DNA of 64,000 bases, from the NCBI RefSeq assembly GCF_001192795.1, contig NZ_DF968181.1:1290972-1354971 (forward strand), given 5' to 3'. How positions within the stretch are numbered: the first letter of the stretch is position 1; every line of letters begins with the position of its first letter. Below, one piece after another: positions 1-15,000 of the stretch. The notes under the pieces are model-generated. The model was not told where the DNA came from. It was given only the letters and a program-made list of their open reading frames with translations, and searched no databases. Position numbers and translations under genes: made by a program. The DNA comes from Flexilinea flocculi (GTDB lineage: Bacteria; Chloroflexota; Anaerolineae; Anaerolineales; Anaerolineaceae).

Positions 1-1
1 T

Positions 2-3000
2 GGAAGCACTGCAGTTTCTTTGAGCGGTGCAGGCGTGTATGTCGAAAATAAAATTGCCACAATTGTGAAATCCTATCTTGATAATGATCTTATTAAAGAT
101 ATTTTTGCGGATTCCATATCAATCAGAGCGCTGGATGGATCAACCATCACTGTGACAGCAGGTGCAGCATCGGTTGCCGGGGCAGTTTCGGGAAGCGCCG
201 GAGTTGCAGTTTCGATTGGCCTGGCAATTGCTCGTAACCAAATCAATAATATTGTTGAAGCCTATATTTCAGATGCGGATAACCTCAAAACAACGGCCGG
301 CGGCGTACTGGTTGAAGCAATCAGTAACGCCGTGATTCATGCAATCTCTGCAGCAGCTTCGGTTTCCATCGGCGGCGGTGGAACAGCAGGTGTTGCGATT
401 GGTGGCGGCGGTGCAATCGCACAAAATATTATCCTGGGTAAGACCAACGCTTATATTTCAAATAGTGATTTGGAAATTACCGGTGGCAATCTGAGCTTGC
501 TGGCTCAAAACACTTCGGAAATCCATGCGATTGTTGCGGTTGCGTCTGCTGCAGCCGCTTTAGGGGGGACAGCCGGTGTGGGCGTATCGATTGGAATTTC
601 GGTAGCAATCAACCGGATAGGTTGGGAAGCTGATTATCTTTACACGACGAATTCACTCAATCAAATGGTTCAATCGGGTGATACTGTCAAGTTGGCAGAC
701 GATTATCAGACAGTCTATGAAGAAGTTCAAGATATCTCTGACTCGGATGGTGATGGCAGTACAACCGATATGGTTTTCAAGAAAGTCCCTGATGTAAATG
801 ATACAGATGGTGATGGTGACAAAGATGAGCTGATTTTCCAGCCAATTCAGTTAAACAAGGGAGAACCAGGAGCAATTTACCGTTATATCGGCCAACCTGA
901 TACGCTGAATTTAGGTGACCAGGATTATACCAATACCGCATTATGGAAAAAAGCAACCGGTGATCCCACCGCAGTACCTGCGGAAATCCAGGCATATATA
1001 TTAAATTCAAAAATATTGGTAACCGGTTCGGTTTCGATTCAAGCTGATGCCGATGAATCGATTGAAGCAGTTGTTATGGCTGGTTCTGTTGCGATCGGAC
1101 TGGGCGGTACAGTGGGTGTAGCAGTCAGTGGCGCTGCGGTGTATACCGAGAATAAAATTTCTACATTGGTCCAGGCATTTATTGCTGATACGAACAGTCT
1201 GTTGGGTAATGCTTCTACAACCATTCGGGCAGCAAGCCTGGATATGGATGCGAAGGATAATTCTACAATCCATGCGATTGCGGGCGCAGCATCCGTAGCT
1301 GCTTCAGTTAGCGGTATTGCTGGAGTATCCGTTTCAATTGGTCTCAGCATGGCATTTAATGAAATCAATAATGAAGTTAAAGCATTCCTTTATCAGGTTG
1401 ATTATGCCGAATCGACCGGTGGATCAATAAGCATTGCCTCTACCGAAACAGCTTCAATTGAAGCAATATCTGCAGCAGCTTCAGTAGCTTTGGCCGGTAG
1501 TTTTGTCGGTGTAGCCGTAGCGGGTGGCGGTGCGGTTGCTTCCAATGTGATTTTAGGAAAGACCAACGCATATATTGATACAAGCATCATTAAAAGTTTT
1601 TCAGATGTGATCTTATCAGTAACGAACACATCGGTTATTAAAGCAAATGTGATTTCTGCAGCTGCATCGCTGGGCGTCGGTTTTGTGGGAGTAGCAGTCT
1701 CTTTGGGAGGATCCATTGCGATCAACCGGATCGGATATACTGCTTCGGATTCCATGAATCCAATTGAAGTAAAAGCATATATTACCAATTCCAGTATTAA
1801 TGCTGGTGGGCTACTAAGTCTTACTGCCAGTGCAAATCCAACGATCCAAGCTCTTACAGCAGCTGGATCCGTTGCAATTTCTGGCGGTTTTGTTGGCGTG
1901 AGCGGTTCTGTTGCGGCAGCAGTTGCTGAGAATAAGATGGCAGCCAGTATTCAGGCATATTCATCAAACGCCATCAGTCCTTATGTAATTGTTGGTTCTT
2001 TGAGTTTCCAAGCACAGGACGCCTCAATCATAACCGCAACAACCGAGGCTGTGTCATTGGCAGGTGCTTTTGGAGCGGTTGGTGTATCAATTTCGATAGG
2101 CGCTGCTGATGCCAAAAATACAATTACGAACAATGTGACTGCATCAATTTCGAATTCAGCTGGTGTAATAGCCAACATCGGTGCAATCATTCTGGAAGCA
2201 ATCGAAAATGCAAACATTAATGCAACGAGTGGAGCAGCATCAGCATCTGCTGCTATTGGAGCAGTAGGAGTTGCCCTGAGCGGTGCCGGTGCAAATGCGA
2301 TTAATGTCATTCAATCAAAGGCAACTGCTTATGTGGTGAACAGTAATTTGTCAGCAACGGGAACAAATACATCTTTGGATGTCAGAGCCGGCGATATCGA
2401 TGTTCTTGCCAGTAATATGGCATCGATCACAGCACTGATTTTAACTTCCAGTGGTTCTGTAGGAGGCGGTGGAGTTGGAGTGGCTGGTTCCATTGGCGTT
2501 GGAATATCTCGGAACTATATCGGATATGATTCCAACGGGAATCCATTGACGGAAGCTGACGCAGCTCAGAGCAAAGCCTATATTATGGATTCCAGTGTGA
2601 CAGCTGTCGATGATCTGCAGGTTAAAGCAATTTCAAATCAGACGATCGATGCGTCCGTCCTTTCCGGTTCAGTTGCAATTGCCGGTGGTGCCGTAGCAGT
2701 TGGTGCTACTGCAGCCGGTGCAAGCGCTTATAACTATATTGGAATGATTGTCAAAGCCTATCTGCATGGTGTTGTAAATCTAAGTGCCGACAGTATTACG
2801 ATCTTAGCAAAAGATACATCCTCGATTAACGCGTTAGCCGGTTCAGCGTCTCTGGCATTCACAATTGGCGGCGTCAGTGTTGCTATTTCTGTTGGTGCAG
2901 GCACAGCAGTCAACGTGATTAGTACGGTAGTCGAAGCCTATATTGAAGATACGAATAGTAATGTGACTTATTCCAGCTCTCAGGGAAATAAATACTTATC

Positions 3001-6000
3001 CAACGGTACCCGAATCTATGTCGAAAAGAACTATGCTCCTGTTGATTTTTCAGTGATTTATGCCAGTCAACCGGAATCAGTAAAATACGGTGATAATGTA
3101 TTGCTTTCTGATGATTATGCAGTACCAGATTATACCTATGTCAATGGAGTATCACAGTCAGTTGCGCTAGAATATGGCGATTATGTGAAAGCATCTACTG
3201 ATTTAGTTTATAAATATATCGGATCGGGTTACAAAAGTACCGGACTGAATATTGATTTGAAAGATGTAATATTTACTGATTCAACAAAGTGGGTAAAAGT
3301 CAGCGGGCAAGCTGGCCGAATTTACAAGTATTTAGGGACAGACGGATCAATTAATATTGCGCGACAAGATTATGATAACTCCTCTATTTGGAGAATAATC
3401 GGTGGAATTGAGGGAAATGTTTATGCATATCTCGGTGCTGATGCTTCTGTTAACCTGAGTTTTCAAGATTATCAAAACAGTAGCTTATGGCGAGATGTCA
3501 GTATTGGAGATATTACGATTGAAGCAGTCGAAAGTGCTACGATTACGGCTAAAGCAATGGCTGCCAGCGCAGCAGCCGCTATTGGCGGAGTTGGAATCGG
3601 TTTCAGTGGCGCAGGCGCAGATGTGAAAAATGTGATCCTGACGGACACATCGGCTCATATCAACAATAGCACGATTCATCAAAGCGGTTCTTTGAATATC
3701 CATGCCAATAATGATGCTGTGATCCATGCTGAAGTTTTATCTGCTTCTGCGGCATTAGGCGGCGGTGTGTTAAGTGGAGCCGTTTCGATCGGTTCTTCCA
3801 CAGCGAAAAACTATGTGGGATATAAACTGGATGATACGAGTAATCCTCTGATCGTTAAGGCATATATTACGAACAGTAATCTATACATCGGCGGAAATGT
3901 TGATATTACCGCCGAAATGGAAGCCTCCATAACCGCAACGGTTGGCGTAGCATCCGCATCAGCCGCAGCAGGGTTGATCGCAGGAGCGATCAGCGGAGCA
4001 GGAGCCGATGTACAGAATAAAATCGCTTCCAACGTTTTTGCATATATCAGCCATTCGACAGGCGGTATTCTTAAAACAGATGGAAGTATTTCGATACTGG
4101 CTCAGGACACGTCCACAATCAACGCTTCTGCCGTAGCAGCTTCTTTGGCGGCAGCGTTTGGGTATAGCGGCAGTGTTGCTGTTTCAGTCGGTGTTACGCT
4201 GGCGACCAATACCGTATACAACCAGGTTTCTGCTTTCATGGATCAGATGAATGTAAGAAATTATTCTGGCGGCTTGAGTATTAATTCTATCGAAAATGTC
4301 ACCATTACTGCTTCAACCACCACAGCTTCAGTAGCATTGGCTATATCCAGCTTTGGATTTGCCTTTTCCGGTGGCGGCGCATCTGTTAACAGCACAATTA
4401 ATACAACTACCAAAGCCTATATCATCAACAGCACATTAAATTTGGCAGGGGATTTATCTGTAAGTGCAATCAATACCAGCAAAGCGGACATTGGTTCCGG
4501 TGTCATTACGCTCTCAGCAGGACTGATCAGCGCAGCGGTCTCCGGTTCTGTATCTGCCGCGTCAATCATTCAGATTGTGGAAGCTTATATTGAAAATTCT
4601 GATATCACCGCACAGGATATTCTGATCGCAGCCATAGGGAATCCCGAAGCAAAAAGCCAGGCAATCGGATTTACGGTCAGTACCGGTGCCTCGGTTGGTG
4701 TTTCAAAAGCGACCGCCAGTGTAAATTCGAATGTGAATGCGCATATCGATGGCATTAGTGTCTGGGTGACCGGCGCAGAAAAAAGAATTACTGCAAATTC
4801 GTTGGAAGTGAACGCACAATTAAAGTTTGATAACAACAGTACCTATGCATATGCTCAGGGTTCTTCTGGTGGAATTTTGTTGGGTGTAGATGCGACGGTC
4901 ACTGAGGTGACGACAACCAGCATCGTAAACAGTTCAATCGGCGATCATATGATTTTTGATATTGCTGCAGAAACAAATGTTGCAGCCAGTAATTTTATTC
5001 GGCAGCAAGCCATTTCAAACAGCGCAGCAGTTGGCATGATTGCCGTAGGTGTTACTAAAGCCAGCGCAACTTCAAATCTTACCACGACAGCGACTTTGGG
5101 CGCATTTACGCAATTAACAGGAGGCAGTCTGGGAATTTATGCAACCGGTGATGCGTACGATTATGCAGAAACAACAGCAGGCGCCGGTGGTGTCGTTGGA
5201 GCGGCTGCGGCTCGTCCTTATGTAAGCAATATCAGTCATACGACTGCGGGAACTGAAAATGATTCTGATATCGATCTCGTAACAAAAGGTGGCGATAATA
5301 CCGGAAAATTGGATATTGTTGCCTCACAGCTTTCATCAGGCGGCACAAAAGTGATTACAACAGCATATGGCGCCTTATCTGGAAGCGGCGCAGATGCAGA
5401 CTATAACTTGAATTCAACAGTTACTGCTTCTGTTGGTGATAATACAGGAATTAACGCATTCATTGTCAACATTGGGGCGATCAACCGTACTGATATACAA
5501 GATCATATTTCAGGCAGTACTGGTGGTTTAGTCAGTGGCGCTGGATCTGACAGCGATTTGAGCATCTATCTTTCAACACTCGTCCATATCGGTTCAAATG
5601 TCACCATCAACGTGGTAGGTCTTTCCTCCAATGATTCTGTCTTTTCAATTTCGGCATTAAATATCTTAGAAGCTCATGACAATGTGACTTTTAAGACTGC
5701 CGGAGCTTTATCAGGGGCAGGAGTGGATTCGACGATCAATGTGTCATTTGATCGTGCAAGAGTTGAAGTGGGTGCAGGATCTGAACTTTATAGTGTCGGA
5801 GCTATGGACATTTCAGCCCGAGGTCAGGGTGATCTTACTACCGATGTGGCTGCTGAAACCTATGGGGCAGGAACCGTGACAGTCGGAACTGCAAGGGTTG
5901 AATTACATCCTATTAATCAAATTTTTATCGCAGGAAATACCGTTGAAAATCCTACGCTTCTTCGCGCTTTTGGTGACCTCAACCTTTCTGTTGGACGCGA

Positions 6001-9000
6001 TTGTGATCCGAACATGGTTGTCAGTCCAGATGCATATAAGGTACAAGCGCATTGGGACGGATTTGCCGGCTCTGCAATTCCTATATCCGATATTAATGCA
6101 AAAGCATTTATCGTCCAACAAAACACGATTAATATTGCTTCAGCTACGAAATTGGAGACAGGACGTCAGGCAAATTTGTATGCGGAACGTCTCGGAAGTG
6201 TTGATTTGGAAGGTAAAGCCAAAGCAGTGAGTTGGGTCAGCACTGCTCAGGATGCAATTAACAGCGCTCTTGGTGGTGGCGGCGAAGAACAATTTTGCGG
6301 AGATGAGTTGGCAGAAGCACACGGTACTGTTGAAATGAATGGCATTATTGAAACGGGATTAACCAGAAATCAAAGACTGACCCTGTCTTTTAATAGTACA
6401 ACAACTGAAATAACAGGTGTTGGAGACTTAGGAATAACTTTCTCGCTCAGCTATAAAGACGTTGAAAGCCAACTGGTTCAAGAATTGGAAAATGCTGAAA
6501 GTTTACTGGCTCAATATGGTTACACTAATTCGACATTAAAGACTTTTTATGAATCGGAAATTGCCAGAATTAAAGCGGAATTAAATGACCTTGGATTGGC
6601 GATATATATTTACAAGGTGGGTGGCGTAATTACAGAAACATCAGTCTATAACGGCGAAACCAACCTGGTCGATACAGTCTACCCAACAAAAAGCGTTATG
6701 ACAATAACAATCGGACCAATTTGGGCACAGGCGGGTGTCATCGATGTTCGTGCGGATCAGTTAATTGGAAGCGGAGAATTTATCGCCCCCAGCAATACGG
6801 AAGTCACGATTACGAACAATACACCCGCATTTCTGGAAATATCAGGTATTACGATTCCTGCAGTAAACGGGGGATTATTCTTCAATGGCGTTTTGATGGA
6901 AAGCAATACGCAAGTCGATGATGCCAATAAAGTCAACGTTGATGATGACAATGCACAAGGTTTTAACGGTGTTGATCCGACGTTTATCCAGGGAACAGCT
7001 TCCTTTACCATACCGGTAGTTACAAGCGGAAATGTTCCTTCAATAACGATACAAAATACGATGAATGTTTCCGAAGTATCAACGCCCGCAGGTGATGTTT
7101 ATTCCTGGCCGGATATTTTGGTACTTGGCCCTGATAATGGCGGAAGCGGTATTTACAATGACAATGGAAATGTTGTTTTAGCCACTATGGGAACAGGCAA
7201 TATTCGCATTGAAGGAACAATTCGAGCAAAAAACCTTACCGTAGTTGCTGGTGGAGATGTGTTTATTACTGGAGTCTCAACCTATGCAGTCGGCGGTGAG
7301 CCGGCAAGTGTCGTTTCTGTAGCTACAACGGGAACATATGGGGCTGGCAGCGCTACCGCAGCCGGTGTCGTATCAGCTTTCATTTTGTATCCAATTGATA
7401 AGACTCTTAAAGATTCATTTACCTATGCTGTCGGAAATGCTGTAAAAAGTCCGTATAGTTTATATGGGGACCGCATTCACATTGACGCGGAATATATCAA
7501 TGTGAACGGTATCATTCAGAGTGGCCTCGATGAATATGTGCTGACGATTGATTCATTGGCGTTGCAGGAAGCTTCAAATCTGATCAACCGCGGTCGTTCA
7601 GGCCGGATCTATTTAACGAATACTTCTGCAAAATTCAATGGCTTTCTGGTTTACTACAATACCAATACGCAGAAATTTGAAATTGATGAAGTTAAATCGA
7701 GCGGTGGTTATATCGAATTGTTTGGCCGCGTCCTGAATACCGGTTATGGTGAGATAAAAGTTCTTGGCGGTTATTCCGATGTGACGATCACCAATTCAAC
7801 CTCAAAAGGACTCAAATTAAATCGTATTGACGTATCTCAACGCGGATCGGGCGTGTTATTAATCTATGATAAGAATGCCGGGGAACCTTCTGGGATCTCT
7901 ACTGCAACCCATATTAGCGGCCAGGATTACCTGACACTGTATCAATGGACACCGACAGGTGTAGTGGTTACAACGAATGGCGGAACCAATTCTACGGAGA
8001 TCGCGGCATTCACTGGATATACTTCTTATTATCAACCAGAATTAGACTGGCGTTACGGTTGGACAACCCTGGTAAAACAAAATCTGATTAAATATAAATA
8101 TGTCAAAAGCGGTTCCTGGTTGGGAGCTGTTCCGGATATATTTCAAGATGAAGATTTCGAATGGGATTCAATCGAAATCCAGGGAACGCCTACTTACGGT
8201 GGCAGCGGACCCTATTATTACAAATCTGTTTCATCTGATGTGGATTATAGGGATGATTACTATTACAATATGCAGGTAGTCACGACATCCGAAGGCCCAA
8301 TTGTTCGGTATTGGCATCACGATTACTGGACATGGTATTTGAGTCATGTTTATGAAGCAAAATACAGGCAGGTAATCGCCCAGGAAATTTATCATAACCA
8401 TACATTGAAAGCTGATTTACCGATAAAAATCAGTTTTATCGGTCAAGCGACATCCACAGTGAGTATCACTTCAGGTGGAAATATTGAAATGTCAGGCCCG
8501 ATCTTGAATCCGGAAGGCATTACGAATATTTCCACTTTAGGATCATTGGTAGGATCTGGCGATAATGCTTATATTTCGAGCAGGAAGATTGAATTGTCTG
8601 CATCGGGTGATATTGGAAGCATGATCAACCCGTTCCTGGTAAACACATCCGAAATTTCTTATACATATACAAGTGCGGATGGCACAAAGACGCTGAACAC
8701 ACCTGCATATTTATATGAATCAACAGAGGGTTCGAAACAAATAAAACCGCATGATACGATTCGACTGGCAAATAATTATTCGTCCAGCTTAGGGCGTGGC
8801 GGAGCAGTATATGAGTATCTTGGTGCTGTTACAACAACAGTCAATCTTTCTACTGTGAATTACTTCAATACCAAACTCTGGAAGATGCATTACAGCGGTA
8901 CTCAGGATGTCGTAAAATCCGGAGATAATTATTATATCTATGTCGGACCTTCGGCGAAACTGGCTTTGGGCGCTCAGACGTATTCTGATACAACCAAGTG

Positions 9001-12000
9001 GAATCTGATTACATTGCTTCCCAGTTTGAAAGTGAATTCAACATCAGGAAATATCACGATCACCGAATTAGCCGGAACGATGCATGTTGATCAGATTACT
9101 TCCGGAAACGGCGGCGATGTGACACTTTCCTCCAATGGCGCGATTCAACCTGCTCAGCAGAATTCGACAACCTGGTATGAAGGATTGGTACAGGGCGGTA
9201 ATGTTACCTTATTTGCAGAAGGTGGCGGAATCGGAGCTAGTTCGACACGACCGTTGATACTTGATTCAGGATTTGTACAAGATGCTGCCATTTTAGCGAA
9301 ACTGAATTCTCTGACAGTTGTCCCGGGTGCAGTCATTTCTGCAATGACCACTTCAGGTTATTTTTCGGCAGTTGGACTAACCGAAACTGATCTGGTTGAT
9401 GGTAAATTTACTCCGTCAATGCTTTCAGCGATGCGTACTTCAGGAACTGAACTACCGGATTCTGTAATTTCGGCGATGCTCAAAACCGGATTTATGCCCC
9501 AGGAAATTATCCTGATGATGCGCAATTCCCGTGTTAATATTGAATCTTCGGGAAATGTATACCTGCAGGAAAAGATTGGAGATCTGTCACTCGAATTATT
9601 GAATGCGGTTGGTCAGGATGTCTGGCTGCAAGTTTTGTCTGGTGGATTATACGATGCCAATTCCGTCCAAATACGAGATGAACGCACGTATGAAGAGTTG
9701 AAAAATGGGGTATGGAGTTCCCTGCAGTTGGTGGGTAATGATGCGTTGAATAAAAAAGCAGAAACTAAATCCGCATATGCATCGACGCGCGAACGAGAAT
9801 ATCTGACCTATTGGAATTATCGCAATACAACAACTGATCCGACGATCTATATTTCAGGAACTACAATTGGCTTGACAACAACAGAAACTGATTATTATTC
9901 TGATTTTTACAGACAACAGGGAATCAGCGAAGGCAAGAGTGGAACGGAATTAGATGGATATGTGCAAAATGCGTTAGACGCTTTAATCAGTATGCGTTCT
10001 GAGCAATATGCAGTATTACATGAACAGTTTGCACAATATTTTACAAGTCACAGTCAAACTTTTCCGACATTCTATGATCCGAATTTTGATTACGTTTTGA
10101 CTGCTTCGGAAGATGCAAGTATTAATAATGGAATTAAAGTTTGGACAGAACTTGAACTGCTCAGCCTGTTAGGCGGTGGTTTACTGAAGGCGATTACTGA
10201 TACAACCGTCAATGAAGAAGCTCCGAACATTATTGCTAAGAACATTATGGTAATCGTTTCAGCCGGTGTTGGTACGACTGAGGGGCAGACAATCATTGAT
10301 CTTTCAACAAAACCGGATCCGGTAACTTTTACGGATGATGAGCGGGTAGCTTTAGCTGCGGCAGAACGCAAGGATATTGTCTATCTCAGTCATGATATAG
10401 TAGAGACACGCGTCAATTTCAACAAAGAAACTGGAACGATCACCAGTATTGATGGTACAGACTGGCTTGCCAATGGATTCACTGCAGGTATGTACTTGTA
10501 TGTGGAAGGTTACTCGGACAATTCAACGTTTGAAGGATTATATTATCAAATTTACAGCCTCACCAGCACTGTCATAACACTCAAAGGCAAAGGACTGAGT
10601 GCAGCAAATATTCCGAATATCGATCTGAATACATCCGAGTCCGCGGTTAATATTAAGATCGGCTCAGCGATTCCCAGCCCCAGCACTCCTGTTTTGGGAA
10701 ATGAAGTTAGTACAACTGCAAGTTTTTATGACAATGGATTAGATTCTGACACCATCGTCCGGACGACAGGCAGCTGGATATCGGATGGTTTCCAGACTGG
10801 TATGCGGATAAGAATTACAGGATCCATCACAAATTCAAATCGGTATGATGAATATTATACAATTTCATCGGTTAACACGACTACAATCACGCTTGCATCC
10901 TATGATCAGCTCCACAATGAAACCGGGCAAACGATTACAATTGCCGGCGGTTATTTACCGGTAATTCACAAGATACTCATCAATGATCGCGATGATGTGG
11001 ATGTTACCGCAACGGGTAAGATCAATATTTCTTCAGATGAACAAATATTTCTGGGATCTGAAGAAAACATGGATATTGAAACCATTACCTCTACGAATAA
11101 CGGACCAATACGAATTAAAAGCGGTGGAAGTATCTTAAATGCAACAACCAATGCATTTAATGTGAGCGGTGGTGATCTGATTCTTGAGGCAGCCGAAGGA
11201 ACGATCGGTACGGATCTTAGACCGTTTTATATCAATCTGAGCAATACAGGCGAGTTGACAGCACGTGCAAATGGTGTGATTTACATTTTGGAGAGTTCGG
11301 ACTTTGATATCTACGAAGGAGGAACAATCCCGAATCATTTCTCTCCCGGCACGGCTGGTGATATGCGCGTAGCTACAATTTTCTCCAAGACTGCAGGTGT
11401 CTATTTGTGGTCCGACGGTTCGATCATTGATGGATTGGATAATGAATTTACCAATATTCAAGCCAATTGGATTGAACTTACAGCCGGAAGCGGTATCGGT
11501 GAGATTGGAGATTATCTGGACATCAATCATACTTCCAGCGGAATGATTACAGCCACGGCTGCCCAGAATATCCTGCTTAATCAAACCGAACTCAGTATGA
11601 ATGTACGCAATATTCTTTCACGAAATGGTGATGTTTCTCTGAAGGCTGAATATTCTATTCTGGATGCAGTGGATCTCAATGATCCGCTTGATCCATATTC
11701 AGGCAATGCATCTGGCGGATCACCTGCCTGGGCTGGTGTAGATATCATTGGAAATAATATTACGCTTGAGGCTGGCAGCGGTTACATCGGGATGGCAGAT
11801 AACCCGCTTGACATCAACTCAGCATATTCCGGACCAGGTACATTAACTTCTTCTTCCGGACTCGAAAATGAGGCTTTGGTTTCCAATACGTATGTCATTG
11901 AGCCAAGTGGCAACTTATGGCTGAATACTGTCAGTACAAATTTGAGCACACGATCAACCGCATTTATTACAACACCAACAGGAAGTATCTATAATGGCAG

Positions 12001-15000
12001 CGCAAGTGGGTTCAATGTCATCTCTGGTCAGACAAAATTAATCGCTTCCGAAAATATCGGCACTTCGGCAAAACCGCTGACATCTCAGGTGGGAAGACTT
12101 GAAGGAAATGCTCTCCATGGCGGAATTTGGATCGAAAATACCGGGGCGTTATCAACAGGTGGCGTTTCCGGAGATAGTGGCAACATCCAAGGTGCCGGTA
12201 TAGTTGATATTACTGCCCACAGTCCGATCACGATCGATCATGATGTCATTTCAACTGGCGGACCTGTAAAAATCACTTCAATGGATGACAGTGGAGATGA
12301 TAGGATTACCGTCAACGAAGGCAATAAAGTGGAATCTCTGATGTCCTATGTCTGGCTGCGCGCTGGCGATCAAATCGTAGTTCAATCGGGAAGTCTCATT
12401 AATGCACATACAACCGCGATGTTTAGTGTTGAGATCGTCAATCCGGCGATCGATCCGGATGGATCCGCAATATCAGGCGATTCGGGATCAGGAAACGCTG
12501 ATGGAGCCGGCGGCAGTATCTCCTTGTTCGGCACGATTAACACGAATAAAATCGTAATCACCGGCGGGAATGATGCCGATGAGATTTATATTGATACTCA
12601 GACTGCCCTGGTTTACACAGACATTTTAGGAGGAACAGGTGATGATCGCATCACTTTGCACCAGCTAAAACCGATTTTCACTGCTGGCGATACTGTAAAT
12701 CTGGATGGTCAGGGCGGCACAGATTATTATATTGTTGACCTCGTTGGATCGAGCCATTATCTGATCAATGTCAATGACACGGGAGCGGGTGATGATGGTG
12801 TGGATGTCCTAACAATTAACGGAACGGAAAACAATGATTTATTCCTCTTAAGAAAACTTTTTGTAGCATTGATAAATGAGGATATCGACGGTAATGGTGA
12901 TGGATTTGATGATGTCGAACGGATCAATTACAACCAGAGTATCAACGGACGTTTGCAGGTAAACAGCCTTGAAGGAAATGATACATTTTATGTGGATGAT
13001 AACAGCGCAATCACAACGTTGGATGGCGGCGCTGGCAATGACCTTTTCCAGTTTGGACAATTATTCAAATCACAACGGGATTCATTAGCAGGAATAGCGG
13101 TTGCTGATCAATTTCAGACTGTTGAAACAACCCGTGGTTGGTTGAGTAATGGAATATCCCGTCCGTTGACTGCCTATGGTGATATCGGGAATGACATTTT
13201 CCAGGTTTACCATAACCTGGCGGTTCTGCGTCTTGAAGGCGGAGACGGTGATGATACTTTTACGGTCCGTGCTTTTGTCGTCTTAAACGAACTGTCCAAA
13301 CAGGCGATGACCTACATCAACAGCGGTACCGGTACAGATAAAATTCAATACGTGATCAATGCTCCGGTCAGTATCGATGGCGGAGATGGTACGGATACCG
13401 TTGTTATCATCGGTACTGAATTTAGTGATAATTTTGTGATCACCAAGTCCGGAGTTTATGGCGCCGGTCTGAATGTAACCTACGAAAATGTGGAACAAAT
13501 TGAGCTCGATGGAATGGAAGGAAATGACAACTTCTACATTCTTAGCACCAGTGAAGATTGGTCTGCTGTAGTTGTTGGAAACCGCGGCAGTGACACCTTC
13601 AATGTAGCAGGAGATGTGGATGTCGATGTAATCAGTAATGATTTGATGGGATTCAGCGCTGCCATTCATCATACCATTGATACCCAGGATCCATATTATC
13701 GCTATACTGTGATTGATGATGTCAGTATCCGAGCTGTGACAACAGATTCTTCCTCAGTGATCATATCTGAGTCTTCCGCTTATACCCAGGTGGATGAAAC
13801 AATTTCAGGTGGAACGATTGATAGTTACACCATTAAATTATCCAAAGCCCCCACTTCGACTGTTTATCTTACAGTTTCTGCGCCAATTTCCACACAATTG
13901 GAAATTGCTGGCGGCGGCAAGACCGCAGAAGTATCGACGGATGGATTGAATTTCAGATTCGCAACTGTGGTTGTGTTCACTCCTGATAATTATGCTGTTG
14001 CTCAAACAGTTTATGTTAGAGCGGGGTGGGACACGTTGGTTGAGAAGAATCGCGTTGTTGAAATCAGTCACAGTATCAACAGTGAAGACGCTGCATATGA
14101 AAATACTGCTATAAAGAATATTCGAGTTACAGTCCGGGATAATGACTGGAGCAATATTTTTATTGACCAAATAGATTCCACCGGAAATCCTGATGGGATA
14201 ACTCAGATCGTTGAGAGTGGCGGCAGTGTAGCAGTGGATCGATACAATGTCTCGCTGACCCACGAACCTGAGGATACTGTAAATGTTTCATTCGCTCTGG
14301 ACAGTCTGAGCATTGGTCAGGTTTTACTTTCTGCAAATGGGACTGATTTTTCGTCTACATTAAACTTGACTTTTACTGCAGCCAACTGGAATACATTTCA
14401 GACTGTATATGTCCAAGCTGTTGAAGATAATTTGGCGGAGGGAAAACATACTGCCCGTATTTTGCATACCTTAACCAGCGCAGGTGATTCCGCATTCAAT
14501 AACGTTAATGCCAAACAGGATGTAACCATTCGGGATGCTGCGAGTGTCATTATTACAGAAACAAACGGTTCGACTTATGTGATTGTAGGAGCCACTGATG
14601 GTTCTCAGACCGATACGTATTCAGTTGTTCTGAGTTCTCAACCGCAGTATGCCGCAGGTGTCGATGTTTCCGATAATGACAAAGCAGTTGAAAACATTCT
14701 TGATCTTACCTCTGTCACAATAAAAACACCACCCAATCATGGGACGACCAGTATTAATTTGGTTGATGGTGTAATCACATATACTCCTGCATCTGGCTAT
14801 GTTGGAGAAGACAGCTTTGTATACAGCATTTGCGACCTTAGTGGTAAGTGCAACGAGGCTACAGTGCATGTTGTCAATAATCCGGCAGCCCTAAATCCTG
14901 TTGCAGTCGATGATCAGACAATCATTAATGAAGATGTGTCGGCCACAATCAATGTATTGGAAAATGATGTCGCAAATGGAGCTACATCCTTAACCGTAAC

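Larger units (their letters stand above)
2..4620 (+). repeat. Gly/Ala-rich ~62-residue repeats arranged in five quartets
   Basis: About 20 copies of a unit with an ASVA..G..GVAVS.G.A.A.N core followed by V.AYI..S. The copies fall into four sub-types that recur in fixed order: ENKI type, N.INN.VEAYI type, N.ILGKTNAYI type, and NRIGY/NYIGY type. Quartets begin near 2, 1100, 1890, 2690 and 3980. Without inserted modules each quartet spans about 750-800 bp. The later quartets are more diverged. The pattern suggests a stacked beta structure that grew by duplicating a four-unit block. Similar Gly/Ala units occur in leukotoxin LktA-like filamentous adhesins (family knowledge). Confidence 0.8.
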
